Below are positions 53,783-63,411 of a stretch of DNA of 64,000 nucleotides, piece by piece. A program made the position numbers and the translations under genes. The stretch comes from Marinomonas ostreistagni. Its GTDB lineage: Bacteria > Pseudomonadota > Gammaproteobacteria > Pseudomonadales > Marinomonadaceae. The notes beneath the pieces are model-generated. The model was not told the DNA's origin, ran no database searches, and saw nothing but the letters and a program-made list of their open reading frames with translations. How positions within the stretch are numbered: the stretch's first letter is position 1; every line of letters starts with the position of its first letter. The stretch covers positions 124,001 through 188,000 of the forward strand of contig NZ_JAEMUH010000005.1 in the NCBI RefSeq assembly GCF_016461785.1. Direction: 5' to 3'.

Positions 53783-55456
53783 ATGGCACATCTGTTAGTT
53801 CCAGGCTCCGCAAATGGCGCTGTATTGGCTTCCCAAGAAGGGTTGAGTTTCTGGGGCGGCGTGGATTCTGCGTCGGGTGTGGTGATGGATGCGCATCACC
53901 CTTTGCATCAACAGTGTTTGGCGGCGAAGGTGCTGATGCTGCCGACCAGTCGTGGCTCCTGTACGGGCAGCGGAGTGCTGTTGGAATTGATTCAGAATGG
54001 CCACGCTCCGGCTGCATTGATCTTTCGAGAAACGGAAAGTGTCTTAACGCTTGGGGTGTTGGTTGCTCAGCATGTATTTGGTTTAACCATTCCGATCGTC
54101 CGTGTCTCTGAAGCAGAGTTTGAGTTACTGGCCCAAGCCGATCAAATCAACATTACAGAACACACGATTCAGACTAAAGGCGTGAGTTTTCCACTAGAGC
54201 CAGCACCTCACACGGAATTGCTATTGTCGGACACAGACCTCGCTATGCTAGAGGGGCAACAGGGCGTGGCGGTGCAATTGGCCATGCGATTACTGTGTGA
54301 TGTGGCTCGTAATGAAGGCGCCACAGAGTTGATTGATGTGGCGAAGGTGCATATCGATGGCTGTATCTATGCTGGACCTGCATTGCTACGTTTTGCGCAA
54401 CAATTCGAGCAAATGGGGGCTCAAGTTCGGATCCCGACGACGACTAACTCGATTTCCGTAGATTATGCCAACTGGCGCCGACAGGGGTTAGAGGAAGCCT
54501 TTGGTGAAGCGGCTCAAGGGCTTGCAGACGCCTACCTTAATATGGGGGCTAGAGCGACGTTCACCTGCGCCCCTTATTTGCTTCCCGACGCACCTGCACA
54601 AGCAGAAAACATTGCTTGGGCCGAGTCCAATGCGGTGATCTATGCCAACACGGTGCTAGGTGCCCGTACGGCAAAACATCCTGATTTTCTTGATTTGTGT
54701 ATTGCCTTAACGGGCCGATCCCCTCGCACGGGGATGTATCTAACGGAGCAGCGTGCTGCGCGTCGTATCATTGATGTGCCTTACTTCACCTCGGTGGATG
54801 ATGCTTTTTGGCCAATGCTGGGATATTTAGCAGGGAGTTTAGCGCCGGATCGAATTCCTTTGATCCGAGGTGTAGCTCATTTATCCCCCAATCAAGATGA
54901 TCTAAAAGCCTTGTGTGGTGCGTTTGGCACAACATCGGGAGCGCCCATGTTACATGTGGCTGATATCACCCCTGAGGCAACCAATATAGCGCCTCAAACT
55001 GATCAAGTGGCGGTGTTATCAGAGGACTTCCTGGCGGTTTGGCAGCAGTTTAATCCGACTAAAGTCCCAGTAGAGTTGATTGCTTTAGGTAGCCCGCATT
55101 TTTCGTTAACGGAGTGTCGTGTTTTAGCGAAGCTATTAGAAGGGAAACGCTGTCTGACGGGTGTGGTGGGGATGATCACATTAGGTCGTGATGTACTGGA
55201 GCTTGTGAAAAGCGAAGGGCTTGTTGCGCCCATTGAACAGGCGGGTTTTATCATTTATCCCGATTTATGTTGGTGTTCGATCTCTGAACCCGTTTTCCCA
55301 ACAAGCACTAAAACACTGATGACCAACTCTGGCAAATACGCCCACTACGGACCAGGTCTCAGCGGGCGTGCAATTCGCTTTGGCAGCTTAGCCCAATGTG
55401 TAGAAGCCGCTACTACAGGGTATTCAGCAGAGACACCGCCATCATGGCTCATCTAA
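53783..55456 (+). CDS. Fused aconitase X, probable cis-3-hydroxy-L-proline dehydratase
   Basis: Single-chain aconitase X of 557 aa: the small-subunit domain (about 1-135, with LPTSRGSCTGSGVLLELI) is joined to the large domain (about 140-557, with KVHIDGCIYAGPALLRFAQQ and CIALTGRSPRTGMYLTEQRA). Fused bacterial members have been shown to dehydrate cis-3-hydroxy-L-proline to delta1-pyrroline-2-carboxylate using an Fe-S cluster; cysteines at about 59, 204, 275 and 305 are candidate ligands. The product would feed the reductase at 48839-49792. GAGAGGAA lies before the ATG. A strong terminator follows about 130 nt downstream. Confidence 0.85.
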   Translation: MAHLLVPGSANGAVLASQEGLSFWGGVDSASGVVMDAHHPLHQQCLAAKVLMLPTSRGSCTGSGVLLELIQNGHAPAALIFRETESVLTLGVLVAQHVFGLTIPIVRVSEAEFELLAQADQINITEHTIQTKGVSFPLEPAPHTELLLSDTDLAMLEGQQGVAVQLAMRLLCDVARNEGATELIDVAKVHIDGCIYAGPALLRFAQQFEQMGAQVRIPTTTNSISVDYANWRRQGLEEAFGEAAQGLADAYLNMGARATFTCAPYLLPDAPAQAENIAWAESNAVIYANTVLGARTAKHPDFLDLCIALTGRSPRTGMYLTEQRAARRIIDVPYFTSVDDAFWPMLGYLAGSLAPDRIPLIRGVAHLSPNQDDLKALCGAFGTTSGAPMLHVADITPEATNIAPQTDQVAVLSEDFLAVWQQFNPTKVPVELIALGSPHFSLTECRVLAKLLEGKRCLTGVVGMITLGRDVLELVKSEGLVAPIEQAGFIIYPDLCWCSISEPVFPTSTKTLMTNSGKYAHYGPGLSGRAIRFGSLAQCVEAATTGYSAETPPSWLI

Positions 55457-55582
55457 TATTCTTCAAATGGTCTAGCTAAGAAAGGGCCACTAGCTCATAC
55501 CAAATAATGGTCTACAATCTATTAAAGGCTCCTTTGGATTATGCAGTCGTGCCTTTGATTCCTTAGGCGTTTCTGCATAAGT

Positions 55583-55623
55583 GCGTGCAACGAGTGCTCG
55601 GTGCTCGTCTGCACGCTTTTTTT
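55583..55623 (+). terminator. Strong terminator downstream of the aconitase X gene
   Basis: GCGTGCA/TGCACGC (55583-55589, 55610-55616) encloses ACGAG/CTCGT inner pairs with one bulge, followed by seven T. It isolates the chemoreceptor from upstream transcripts. Confidence 0.85.
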
Positions 55624-55661
55624 AACAGCTTCAGATATTTTTGCTTATATTTGATATACCC

Positions 55662-55690
55662 TTGTGCAAACTTTGTGCTAAAACTTAATA
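55662..55690 (+). promoter_or_regulatory. Putative promoter with direct-repeat motif upstream of the chemoreceptor
   Basis: TTGTGC (55662-55667) and TTAATA (55685-55690) are 17 nt apart, a plausible sigma-70 promoter. The -35 and spacer hold the motif TTGTGCAAACTTTGTGC, shared with the region before rarD (21772-21788). Confidence 0.4.
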
Positions 55691-55744
55691 AAAACCATGA
55701 ACTTGAAGCGTGTAAAATAATTGACGAAGACTAGGGAGTCCTAA

Positions 55745-57733
55745 ATGCCTGCAATGAAGATTCGCCAAAAAATCAGCTTAGGCTTAGTTGTCATCTTTGT
55801 GTTAGCCATGGCTGTCGTGTACGCGGTCGTGGAAGGTAAAGTTAAGTCTGATCTAATCTCTGAGCGTCAAAAACAAATAAGTGTCAATCAACAAGGTCTT
55901 GTTGCCCTGTTAGGTGCAAAACTTGATGAAATTCAACTAATGACCAGCTCTATTGCTTTGGCTGCCACACAATTACCTGAAGATGTTGAGCTCTATAAAT
56001 CGATATTACCTCCTCTTATTAATAATCATGGTGATGTAAGTATTGCTGGCGGTGGTATATGGCCCGAACCTAACGCCTTTACGCCTGGTGTTGAACGACG
56101 CAGTTTCTTTTGGGCTCGCTCCGGTAGTGGTCTGGAGTTACTTGAGGACTATAACGACCCGAACGGCTCAGGCTATCATAATGAAGGTTGGTATACTGTT
56201 GGACGTAATGCGCCGATCAACCAATGTTCATGGTCAGAGGCGTATACGGACCCTGTTTCAAAAGTCCCAATGGTGACATGTACGATACCTATTAAAGAGC
56301 AAGGTAAATTTTCTGGCGTTGCTACCGTCGATATGATGTTGGATGGCATTACCGATATCCTTGAGCAACATGGCGCTAAAAATAATGGTTATGTATTTGC
56401 TCTAGATGCTCAAGGTCAAATGCTTAGCTTTCCTAAATCTGCTGCGGAAATTGTGAAAGCTGATGATTCTATGGTGACTGCAGATGAATTGGCGAAGACA
56501 CTTGAGTGGTTAGCGCCTGCTTTGCAAGCGGCTAAGCAGAATAACAGCGGTGCAGCGGTCGCTTTAGAGTATGATGCTATTTTGGGCGAATCCGCGTTTG
56601 TTGACTTAGTGAAAGAACCGCAAACGGGTTGGACCATCGGTTTAGTGGTGCCGAAAGGTGTGATGACTGAAGTTGCCAGCAGTATGAGTATTTTTCTTAT
56701 GCTAGCACTAGGCGCGTTGCTTATTATTGTAAGCATTGTTGCGTGGCTGTTTTTCCAAAGTTTATTGTCCCGCATTGCTCAAACAACTGAACAAATTCAA
56801 AACTTAGTATCTGGTAATGTTGATCAAGAATTAAAGATTTTAAAACTAGACGAAATAGGAGAATTACGCACATCCGTCAATGCTTATGGCGCAAAATTAA
56901 AGTCTTTGCTTGCAAGTATCCATCAAGAGTCAGCCAAACTAGTGGATGACGCGGGTAAATTGAATGTGTTTAGTAATGAGTTTCTCAGTAAGGCGAATAG
57001 TCTGAGTGATGAAAACCATATGTTGGCTGCGGCGACAGAAGAGTTTGGTGCGACTTCCGCTGACGTTGCTATGTACTCAAATGAGACGAAAGAAACGGTA
57101 GAGCGCATACATAAAGACGTTCGTACCAGTGGCCAAGAAATGGAAGGCGTTATTCAAACAATGCGTTCTTTGGCACAGACCATGAACCGAGCAGAACAAA
57201 ATATCCTTCAATTAGACCAAGACAGCCGTAAAGCACACAGTATGCTAGGCGTTATTAGGGATATTGCTGAGCAAACAAATCTATTGGCTTTGAATGCCGC
57301 GATCGAAGCTGCACGAGCAGGGGAAACGGGTCGTGGCTTTGCGGTAGTAGCAGATGAAGTACGAAATTTGGCCGCTAAAAGTGAAAGCTCTGCTGTGGAG
57401 ATTGAACAAGTGTTGAACCGCCTTCAGGAAGCATCAAAAGAGTCTGTTGATTCGATGACGACGGGCCAGTCTGAAACTGAAAGTGCGGTGAACAATGCAG
57501 AGGCAACAGCGAGTCATTTACAGGAAGTAGTGAGTGCCTTTTCTCAGATAACGGATCAAGCAACACAAATATCCGTTGCAGCAAATGAGCAGCAGAAAGT
57601 ATCTAATGATCTGACTGAATTTGTATCAAGATTGCAGGCTCTCACAAGTAGCAATGCAGACGATTCGAGCCGACTCAGTAGAATGAGTGAAGAAATTGAT
57701 GCAATTGCGAGACGATTGAACGATTTGCGCTAA
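55745..57733 (+). CDS. Methyl-accepting chemotaxis protein with dCache-type sensor
   Basis: Transmembrane chemoreceptor of 662 aa. TM1 is about residues 12-28, a large periplasmic double-Cache sensor (about 30-300; [31 protein letters not shown]), TM2 about 315-335, then HAMP and a long cytoplasmic coiled coil. The signalling hairpin has the conserved [20 protein letters not shown]. dCache sensors often bind amino acids, polyamines or carboxylates. GGGAG lies before the ATG, and a terminator follows. The C-terminus lacks an obvious NWETF-type CheR tether. Confidence 0.92.
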   Translation: MPAMKIRQKISLGLVVIFVLAMAVVYAVVEGKVKSDLISERQKQISVNQQGLVALLGAKLDEIQLMTSSIALAATQLPEDVELYKSILPPLINNHGDVSIAGGGIWPEPNAFTPGVERRSFFWARSGSGLELLEDYNDPNGSGYHNEGWYTVGRNAPINQCSWSEAYTDPVSKVPMVTCTIPIKEQGKFSGVATVDMMLDGITDILEQHGAKNNGYVFALDAQGQMLSFPKSAAEIVKADDSMVTADELAKTLEWLAPALQAAKQNNSGAAVALEYDAILGESAFVDLVKEPQTGWTIGLVVPKGVMTEVASSMSIFLMLALGALLIIVSIVAWLFFQSLLSRIAQTTEQIQNLVSGNVDQELKILKLDEIGELRTSVNAYGAKLKSLLASIHQESAKLVDDAGKLNVFSNEFLSKANSLSDENHMLAAATEEFGATSADVAMYSNETKETVERIHKDVRTSGQEMEGVIQTMRSLAQTMNRAEQNILQLDQDSRKAHSMLGVIRDIAEQTNLLALNAAIEAARAGETGRGFAVVADEVRNLAAKSESSAVEIEQVLNRLQEASKESVDSMTTGQSETESAVNNAEATASHLQEVVSAFSQITDQATQISVAANEQQKVSNDLTEFVSRLQALTSSNADDSSRLSRMSEEIDAIARRLNDLR

Positions 57734-57753
57734 TTTGCATCTGTCACAGACTT

Positions 57754-57784
57754 AAAAAGCCCACTCAACTGAGTGGGCTTTTTT
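57754..57784. terminator. Bidirectional terminator after the chemoreceptor
   Basis: A 14-bp perfect stem (57754-57767 / 57770-57783) with a 2-nt loop is flanked by A and T tracts. It serves both the chemoreceptor and the convergent DUF481 gene. Confidence 0.93.
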
Positions 57785-57786
57785 GA

Positions 57787-58539
57787 TTAGAAAGAATATA
57801 AAACAGATGCTGTTGTCTCAGTATCGGTAGTGTCAGTTTCTGCCGGAACATCCGATGTGTACTCAACTTTATAAGCTAATTTCATGGCTAAGTTATCAAC
57901 GATATTGGCTTGGATGGATGAGATTGACTCATTGACTGTGTTGCCACCACTGGTGCTGATTTCGCTGTTTAATTCTTGTCGGAAGAGAGAAGTTGGAGAA
58001 AAGTGGTTTTCATAAGTGCCAGATAAGCGAACAAATGTACCTCGGTCTGAATTACCATCGGCGCCATCTTCAATCGCATAATCTCGGTAACCTACTCCTG
58101 CTGAAGCCTCTAGATAGGAACCGTCTTGATGTTGCCAAAAGCGATTACCGTAACCTGTAGACGTTGAGCCTTTACTACGATATCCCGAGAAACGGTCTTC
58201 TTCATAGGAGCCTCTGACATACCAGAATTGTTCTGTGTCGAATTTGTAGTTGGCTTGCACTGACCCTTTGTATTGTTCTGCTGTGGTCGCGCTATCGGAA
58301 CTACTGTATAGAGAGCTTAAACTGTAATCTGTACGCCACTTTAGAGACTCTTTTGTCAGGTTCAACGCACCGTTTAAGTTTTGAGTATCTGTGTTGCCTG
58401 TAGTCAAAACCATTCCAAGTTCTGCCGAGCCTGACCACTCGTCAGGAGGTGTTGTTAGATTCAGATTGGTATCTGCTGCATATAGGTTCGACACAGAGAC
58501 ACTGACTGCAACAATTGAAGGTAGCAGAGCTCTTTTCAT
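57787..58539 (-). CDS. DUF481 outer-membrane beta-barrel-like protein
   Basis: Secreted protein of 250 aa with a signal peptide (MKRALLPSIVAVSVSVSNLY, cut near AADT). The mature part is alternating beta strands with the DUF481 opening GSAELGMVLTTGNTDTQNLN and a C-terminal aromatic residue (VLYSF), so an outer-membrane barrel is likely. The start is ATG 58539, with GAGG 6 nt upstream; frames back to 58572 are rejected. Related to YdiY; function unknown. Confidence 0.88.
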   Translation of the reverse strand: MKRALLPSIVAVSVSVSNLYAADTNLNLTTPPDEWSGSAELGMVLTTGNTDTQNLNGALNLTKESLKWRTDYSLSSLYSSSDSATTAEQYKGSVQANYKFDTEQFWYVRGSYEEDRFSGYRSKGSTSTGYGNRFWQHQDGSYLEASAGVGYRDYAIEDGADGNSDRGTFVRLSGTYENHFSPTSLFRQELNSEISTSGGNTVNESISSIQANIVDNLAMKLAYKVEYTSDVPAETDTTDTETTASVLYSF

Positions 58540-58640
58540 GGTCATCCTCGTTCGTTTATTGATCGTATACACTAAAAATTATCATAGCGTTCGATATGAA
58601 TAGAGGGGCTTGGTGCAGGTTGCTTTGTTTACTCTAATTT

Positions 58641-58657
58641 TTTAAGCAATGCTTAAA
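58641..58657. promoter_or_regulatory. Palindrome between the DUF481 and metalloprotease genes
   Basis: TTTAAGC and GCTTAAA are perfect 7-bp arms with a 3-nt spacer, between two divergent genes: 102 nt from the DUF481 start and 81 nt from the YgjP-like start. Candidate operator. Confidence 0.4.
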
Positions 58658-58737
58658 TGAAGTTTGCATTTTGTATGAAGTTAATGAACTGCATATGATT
58701 AAATGTTTGTTTTTTTTACATGGTATGAGGCAGTACT

Positions 58738-59250
58738 TTGTCAGAAGTAAATCAGTATTTAGGTCACTACAGTCCAGAATTACAGTCTCAAACGCGAGCT
58801 ATGTTGGATTCTGGTAAGACGGAGGCTTGGCTTTTGAATAAGTATCCTAAAGCACATGAGTTAACAAATGATAAGCAGCTTTATCATTTTGTACAGGAGC
58901 TCAAGCAACGGTTTATGAAGAGTTCTGGGTCAATTAGCAAGGTAGCTTATGATGATAAGCTTCACGTAATTCATAATGCTTTGGGGCTACATACTTTTGT
59001 CTCCAGAGTGCAGGGAAAAAAGCTAAAAGCAAAAAATGAAATCCGTGTTGCTTCAATGTTTCGTCGAGTACCAGAACCCATGCTACGTATGATTTTGGTT
59101 CACGAGCTCGCGCATCTCAAAGAGAAAGAACACAACAAGGCATTTTATAAGCTGTGTCAGTATATGGAACCTGATTATCATCAATTAGAGTTTGAGCTTC
59201 GTGTGTACCTTTGTCACAAGGAGCGCTACGGAGAACTATGGCTTTCTTAA
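58738..59250 (+). CDS. YgjP-like zinc metallopeptidase
   Basis: Soluble protein of 170 aa in the YgjP/SprT-like metalloprotease group. The zinc motif is VHELAHLKEKEHNKAF with H122, E123, H126 and a third ligand near H132. The start is TTG 58738, with TGAGG 7 nt upstream; no ATG fits as well. It is monocistronic. Physiological substrate unknown. Confidence 0.88.
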   Translation: MSEVNQYLGHYSPELQSQTRAMLDSGKTEAWLLNKYPKAHELTNDKQLYHFVQELKQRFMKSSGSISKVAYDDKLHVIHNALGLHTFVSRVQGKKLKAKNEIRVASMFRRVPEPMLRMILVHELAHLKEKEHNKAFYKLCQYMEPDYHQLEFELRVYLCHKERYGELWLS

Positions 59251-59281
59251 AAAGGTTTCCAAGAAAGCCATATGAAGGTTG

Positions 59282-59641
59282 TTAAGCATAAGTATCAAGC
59301 GATTGTCCTAACGGGTCATCTGGGTCTTTTTCCGTTACAGAGGATCCTGTTTCGCTATTCTCACTAGAAGGTTCTTGAGACTCCTCTTGCTTAGCTTTTT
59401 TAGCTTCCTGCATTTCCAGCTGTGATATTTGTTGCTGTAGCATCTGAATCTGTTGCTGCAAAAGCTCGGCTTGTTGTTCGTCTTCTTCTGTTTTATCCGT
59501 GCTGGTTGAAATACTGGTTAACTCTTCTTGCAAGGTTTCCATCTTCTGTTTCAGTGTTTCTATTCGAGAAGAAGAGGAAGACTGGGAAGAACTGCTGCTT
59601 TGGCTAGTAATGCTGCTCAAGTTCATTGAGATAGCGCTCAT
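59282..59641 (-). CDS. Small coiled-coil protein, FlxA-like
   Basis: Predicted cytoplasmic protein of 119 aa: a Ser/Gln-rich N-terminus, then a heptad-like coiled coil (about residues 25-80, Leu/Glu/Gln-rich), then an acidic disordered tail ending in DPLGQSLDTYA. It resembles FlxA-type proteins, whose role is unclear. ATG 59641 has AAGGAGG 6 nt upstream, so a longer frame to 59689 is rejected. Confidence 0.7.
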   Translation of the reverse strand: MSAISMNLSSITSQSSSSSQSSSSSRIETLKQKMETLQEELTSISTSTDKTEEDEQQAELLQQQIQMLQQQISQLEMQEAKKAKQEESQEPSSENSETGSSVTEKDPDDPLGQSLDTYA

Positions 59642-59758
59642 AAAAAACCTCCTTAATAGATGTAATACCGCTTTGTGGGATAACGGCACACTTTTAGGAG
59701 GTTTTAGTTTCTTTACGTTAATTTACACTAGTTGATTTGATCAACTAAATTCTAATGA

Positions 59759-60592
59759 CTAGTCTAAGTCCGTTGCGTTATGGCGTTCCCTGATGCCGTT
59801 TTCACCCCAATGGTTAACACGTATTCCCCGTTTAACAGCAGGACGTTCGGCAATCATTTTCGCCCAGCGTTGTACGTATGGGTATTCTCCGACATCTAAG
59901 AACTCAGCTGCACCATAAAGATCGCCAAGCACTAACTTCCCATACCAAGGCCAAATGGCCATATCGGCAATCGAGTATTCATCGCCTGCCATGTATTTGT
60001 TTTCCACTAGATGTTTGTTTAGCACATCTAGTTGGCGCTTAGCTTCCATCGTGTAGCGTTCAATTGGGTATTCTTGTTTAAACGGTGCGTATACATAAAA
60101 ATGACCGAAACCGCCGCCTAAGAATGGCGCAGATCCCATTTGCCACATCAACCAATTACGACACTCTGTTTTAGCTTTTAGGTCTTGTGGAATGAAGGCA
60201 TCGTGCTTTTCTGCCAAGTATTGCAGTATGGAACCGGATTCAAACAGGCGCAGCGGTGGATTCACAGTGGTGTCAACCATGGCTGGAATTTTCGAGTTCG
60301 GATTGATCTCAACAAAGCCGGATGAGAATTGCTGACCTTCACCGATATTGATCATATAAGCATCGTATTCTGCCCCATCAATGCCAAGGGCTAATAATTC
60401 TTCTAGTAGGATGGTAACTTTTTGACCATTCGGAGTGGCAAGGGAATGCAATTGCAATGGGTGCTCGCCTTTTGGCAGCTCTTTTTCATGGGTTGCGCCA
60501 GCGTAAGGGCGATTAGTTTTTGACCACTGTTGGGTCTTTTCAGCATCCCACTTCCAAACTTTATCCGGTGTGTATTCGTTTTCAGAACTCAT
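59759..60592 (-). CDS. yghU: YghU-like glutathione-dependent disulfide-bond oxidoreductase
   Basis: Nu-class glutathione transferase of 277 aa. The N-terminal extension WSKTNRPYAGATHEKELPKG and glutathione-binding PNGQKVTILLEELLALGIDG, with NPNSKIPAMVDT, match YghU/YfcG. Such enzymes bind two glutathione molecules and reduce disulfides or peroxides. The start is ATG 60592, with AAGGAG 6 nt upstream; ATG 60610 is rejected. A terminator lies between it and ilvE upstream. Confidence 0.92.
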   Translation of the reverse strand: MSSENEYTPDKVWKWDAEKTQQWSKTNRPYAGATHEKELPKGEHPLQLHSLATPNGQKVTILLEELLALGIDGAEYDAYMINIGEGQQFSSGFVEINPNSKIPAMVDTTVNPPLRLFESGSILQYLAEKHDAFIPQDLKAKTECRNWLMWQMGSAPFLGGGFGHFYVYAPFKQEYPIERYTMEAKRQLDVLNKHLVENKYMAGDEYSIADMAIWPWYGKLVLGDLYGAAEFLDVGEYPYVQRWAKMIAERPAVKRGIRVNHWGENGIRERHNATDLD

Positions 60593-60680
60593 CTCAGACT
60601 CCTTATTCATTTAACCTATATAGGTTATATGGCGATCAAGCGATAACCTCAAGGCACGAAAAAGGAGACTGTGTGCAAAC

Positions 60681-60712
60681 AAAAAAACCAGCGGCTGAAT
60701 CAGACGCTGGTT
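60681..60712 (-). terminator. Terminator of ilvE
   Basis: AACCAGCG/CGCTGGTT (60686-60693, 60705-60712) is followed by a T tract on the minus strand, 27 nt after the ilvE stop. Confidence 0.85.
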
Positions 60713-60738
60713 TCTTGTAGATTGAATAATGATCAAAA

Positions 60739-61737
60739 TTAAGCGATCTTGGTCAACCAACCGTGGGTATCCGGTGCTTTGCCCCACTGAATATCATTCA
60801 GCGCTTGGCGAAGTTTTTGCGCCATAGGCCCCACCTCACCATTGCCTACCTGAACGTCTTCACCGTTGTGGATCAAAGTGCCAACAGAAGTCAGAACGGC
60901 TGCTGTACCAGAAAGCATGGCTTCAACGCCTGGTTTCTTAGCACGCTCTAGAAGCTCCTCTACTGATACTTCACGTTCAGATACTGTCATGCCTAGGTCT
61001 TTAGCGATCTGTAGAATGCTTGAACGTGTTACACCGTGTAGGAAGCTTGAATCCAAGGCTTTAGTAATGATTTCGTTGCCATCAACGATGAGGAAGTTGG
61101 CAGCGCCTGTTTCAGTAATATAACCGTTCGGGCAGAACAACACCTGATCGGCTTGGAATTTCTCTTTAGCCTCAAGCGTAGGCGCTAGGGCGCTTGCATA
61201 GTTACCACCACTTTTGATCATACCCATATGTGGTGCACAACGCTGTCCCGTTTCGTCTAGTAATAGACGAAGTGCGCGTGCGCCACCAGCAAAGTAATCG
61301 CCTACAGGAGACAGTAGAACGTACATCAAAGATGAATCAGAAGGCGCTGCCGCTTTACCTACGGCTGCTTCAGTACCAATGTGTGTAGGACGGATGTACA
61401 TAGAACCTGGAGGCGTTGGTACGTCCGCTGCATATTCTGCAACGATGTCAGAAATCATCTGAGTCAGTTGTGCTTTGTTTACTTCTGGAAGTGACAACAA
61501 GCGGCTGCTTTGTGCGAAACGTTCGACGTTTTGGTCCATTCGAAAGACGTGCACGCTGCCGTCTTCGTGACGGAATGCTTTCAAGCCTTCAAAACAAGTG
61601 CTTGAGTAGTGCAAAACGTGTGCACCAGGGTGAAGAGAGATGCTGTCAGAAGCAACGATCTGAGACTCAGACCATTGATTGTTTTCGAATGTTGCTAATG
61701 CCATTTTCGGCATAAACACGCTACCAAAAGCCGCCAT
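60739..61737 (-). CDS. ilvE: Branched-chain amino acid aminotransferase
   Basis: Fold-type IV PLP enzyme of 332 aa that transaminates leucine, isoleucine and valine with 2-oxoglutarate. The PLP lysine lies in MIKSGGNYASAL, and YITETGAANFLIV and VSVEELLERAKKPGVEAMLS are family segments. AGGAAA precedes the ATG. It is monocistronic with a clear terminator. Confidence 0.93.
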   Translation of the reverse strand: MAAFGSVFMPKMALATFENNQWSESQIVASDSISLHPGAHVLHYSSTCFEGLKAFRHEDGSVHVFRMDQNVERFAQSSRLLSLPEVNKAQLTQMISDIVAEYAADVPTPPGSMYIRPTHIGTEAAVGKAAAPSDSSLMYVLLSPVGDYFAGGARALRLLLDETGQRCAPHMGMIKSGGNYASALAPTLEAKEKFQADQVLFCPNGYITETGAANFLIVDGNEIITKALDSSFLHGVTRSSILQIAKDLGMTVSEREVSVEELLERAKKPGVEAMLSGTAAVLTSVGTLIHNGEDVQVGNGEVGPMAQKLRQALNDIQWGKAPDTHGWLTKIA

Positions 61738-62036
61738 TATGATTTCCTACTGAATGAAATTACGAAAAGATGTGTGCCATTAACATTAAGTTTGGGCAGG
61801 CGATTAGAGTGGATGTCCAAGACTTAATTGCAAAATACTAAATCAGAATGGGTCTTTAAGAAAGGGAGTTTCTTTGTTTAAAACCCCTCTGGGGCTAATA
61901 ATTCATATTGATTTTGCAAAGTACGCTGAATTGCTGTTTGAAATATGTCAAAGTAGCGTCATTTTAGTGCAAGTATAAACGGATTAATTCGCTGTACAAG
62001 TGATTAAGGCTTGTAGCGAGTAGGTAAGGAGCAAAC

Positions 62037-62957
62037 TTGAAAGTCTCATTAGTTGTCCCTGTCTTTAATGAAGAAGACGCTATCCCTGTCTTTTATCGTG
62101 CTGTAAAAGATCATTTGACGGAATACGAAATTGAAATTGTGTTTATAGATGATGGCAGTCAAGACAATACAGAGCTTGTGGCGCTTGGTCTTACAGCGCA
62201 AGACTCGTGTGTAAAGGTTATTAGCTTTACTCGTAACTTTGGCAAAGAGGCTGCTTTAATGGCTGGGTTAGAGCATGTATCTGGAGATGTTGTCATACCA
62301 ATCGATGTTGACTTACAAGATCCGATAGAAGTGATCCCTCTTCTTATAGAGAAGTGGCAAGCTGGTGCAGATGTTGTATTAGCTAAGCGGGCTGACCGTT
62401 CAACTGACAGTTGGCTAAAACGCCAAACAGCCACATGGTTTTATCGATTTCACAATATGATTAGTAAGGTCAAAATTGAAGAAAATGTTGGTGACTTCCG
62501 CTTAATGTCCAGAAAAGCAGTGGAAGATGTAAAGCGTCTTGGTGAGCATAATTTATTTATGAAAGGAGTGCTTTCATGGGTTGGTGGCAAGACCGAAATT
62601 GTTGAATACACACGGCCTGAGCGTTCTGTAGGAGAAAGTAAATTTAATGGTTGGAAACTATGGAACTTGGCTTTAGAGGGGATTACTAGCTTCTCGACAT
62701 TTCCTCTTCGTATTTGGACTTACCTTGGATTTACTATTGCCAGCGTAGCATTTTTGTATGGTAGCTGGATGATTATTGATAAGTTGGTGTGGGGGAATAG
62801 TGTTCCGGGATATCCATCAATTTTAGTCTCGATTCTCTTTCTAGGTGGGATTCAACTCATTGGTATTGGCGTTTTAGGTGAGTACATTGGAAGAGTTTAC
62901 ATGGAGTCGAAGCGTAGACCTCGCTATCTGATAAAGGAAGATCGAAAGGATGTTTAG
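62037..62957 (+). CDS. Undecaprenyl-phosphate glycosyltransferase, GtrB-like
   Basis: Glycosyltransferase of 306 aa that moves a sugar from a nucleotide donor to undecaprenyl phosphate on the inner membrane. The GT2 core has [17 protein letters not shown] and [11 protein letters not shown] (DxD-type), and two C-terminal helices (about 230-255, 262-290) anchor it. The start is TTG 62037, with AAGGAG 5 nt upstream. It overlaps the next gene by 8 nt and opens a GtrB-type O-antigen or polysaccharide-modification operon. Confidence 0.9.
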   Translation: MKVSLVVPVFNEEDAIPVFYRAVKDHLTEYEIEIVFIDDGSQDNTELVALGLTAQDSCVKVISFTRNFGKEAALMAGLEHVSGDVVIPIDVDLQDPIEVIPLLIEKWQAGADVVLAKRADRSTDSWLKRQTATWFYRFHNMISKVKIEENVGDFRLMSRKAVEDVKRLGEHNLFMKGVLSWVGGKTEIVEYTRPERSVGESKFNGWKLWNLALEGITSFSTFPLRIWTYLGFTIASVAFLYGSWMIIDKLVWGNSVPGYPSILVSILFLGGIQLIGIGVLGEYIGRVYMESKRRPRYLIKEDRKDV

Positions 62958-63411
62958 TAATAAAGCTATCAACGTCATTTTTTTGTTTTTATTGTTGCTC
63001 TCAGTTGCGCTAGTGGTATTCATATTCTTTGTTTGGAATGATCAAGAAAAATTGGATGAAATAGAGCTAGTTGATAAAAATGATGAACTTAATTACTGGA
63101 TTGATACATGTTCAATCGAACATGATGGGCATACTATTTCTGTTTCTGGGTGGGGATACCTAGAAGATATGCCTTATATAAAACACGAGGTGTATGTAAA
63201 AAGCAAAACAGGCGGCTTTTATAAGTTGAATACGATTCGAACTAAGCGTGTTGATGCTCGTAAGTTTCTAAAACTTGAAGATGAGTTTGATAAGATTGGT
63301 TTTAACTCCTCTTTGAGGATCCTTAAAGAAAACGATTTCACTAAAGATATTATCTTTACCATGAGAGGCCCTTACGGAAAGAAAGCAAATGTTGAATACA
63401 CATGTAAGTAA
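62950..63411 (+). CDS. Single-pass membrane protein of unknown function in the gtr-like operon
   Basis: Protein of 153 aa with one N-terminal helix (about 8-29) and a periplasmic beta-rich domain with two cysteines (C45 in DTCSIEHDG and C152 near the end) that may pair. No recognised family. It overlaps both neighbours, so it is part of the same operon and probably assists the polysaccharide-modifying glycosyltransferase. The low GC of this segment is typical of surface-polysaccharide genes. Confidence 0.65.
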   Translation: MFSNKAINVIFLFLLLLSVALVVFIFFVWNDQEKLDEIELVDKNDELNYWIDTCSIEHDGHTISVSGWGYLEDMPYIKHEVYVKSKTGGFYKLNTIRTKRVDARKFLKLEDEFDKIGFNSSLRILKENDFTKDIIFTMRGPYGKKANVEYTCK

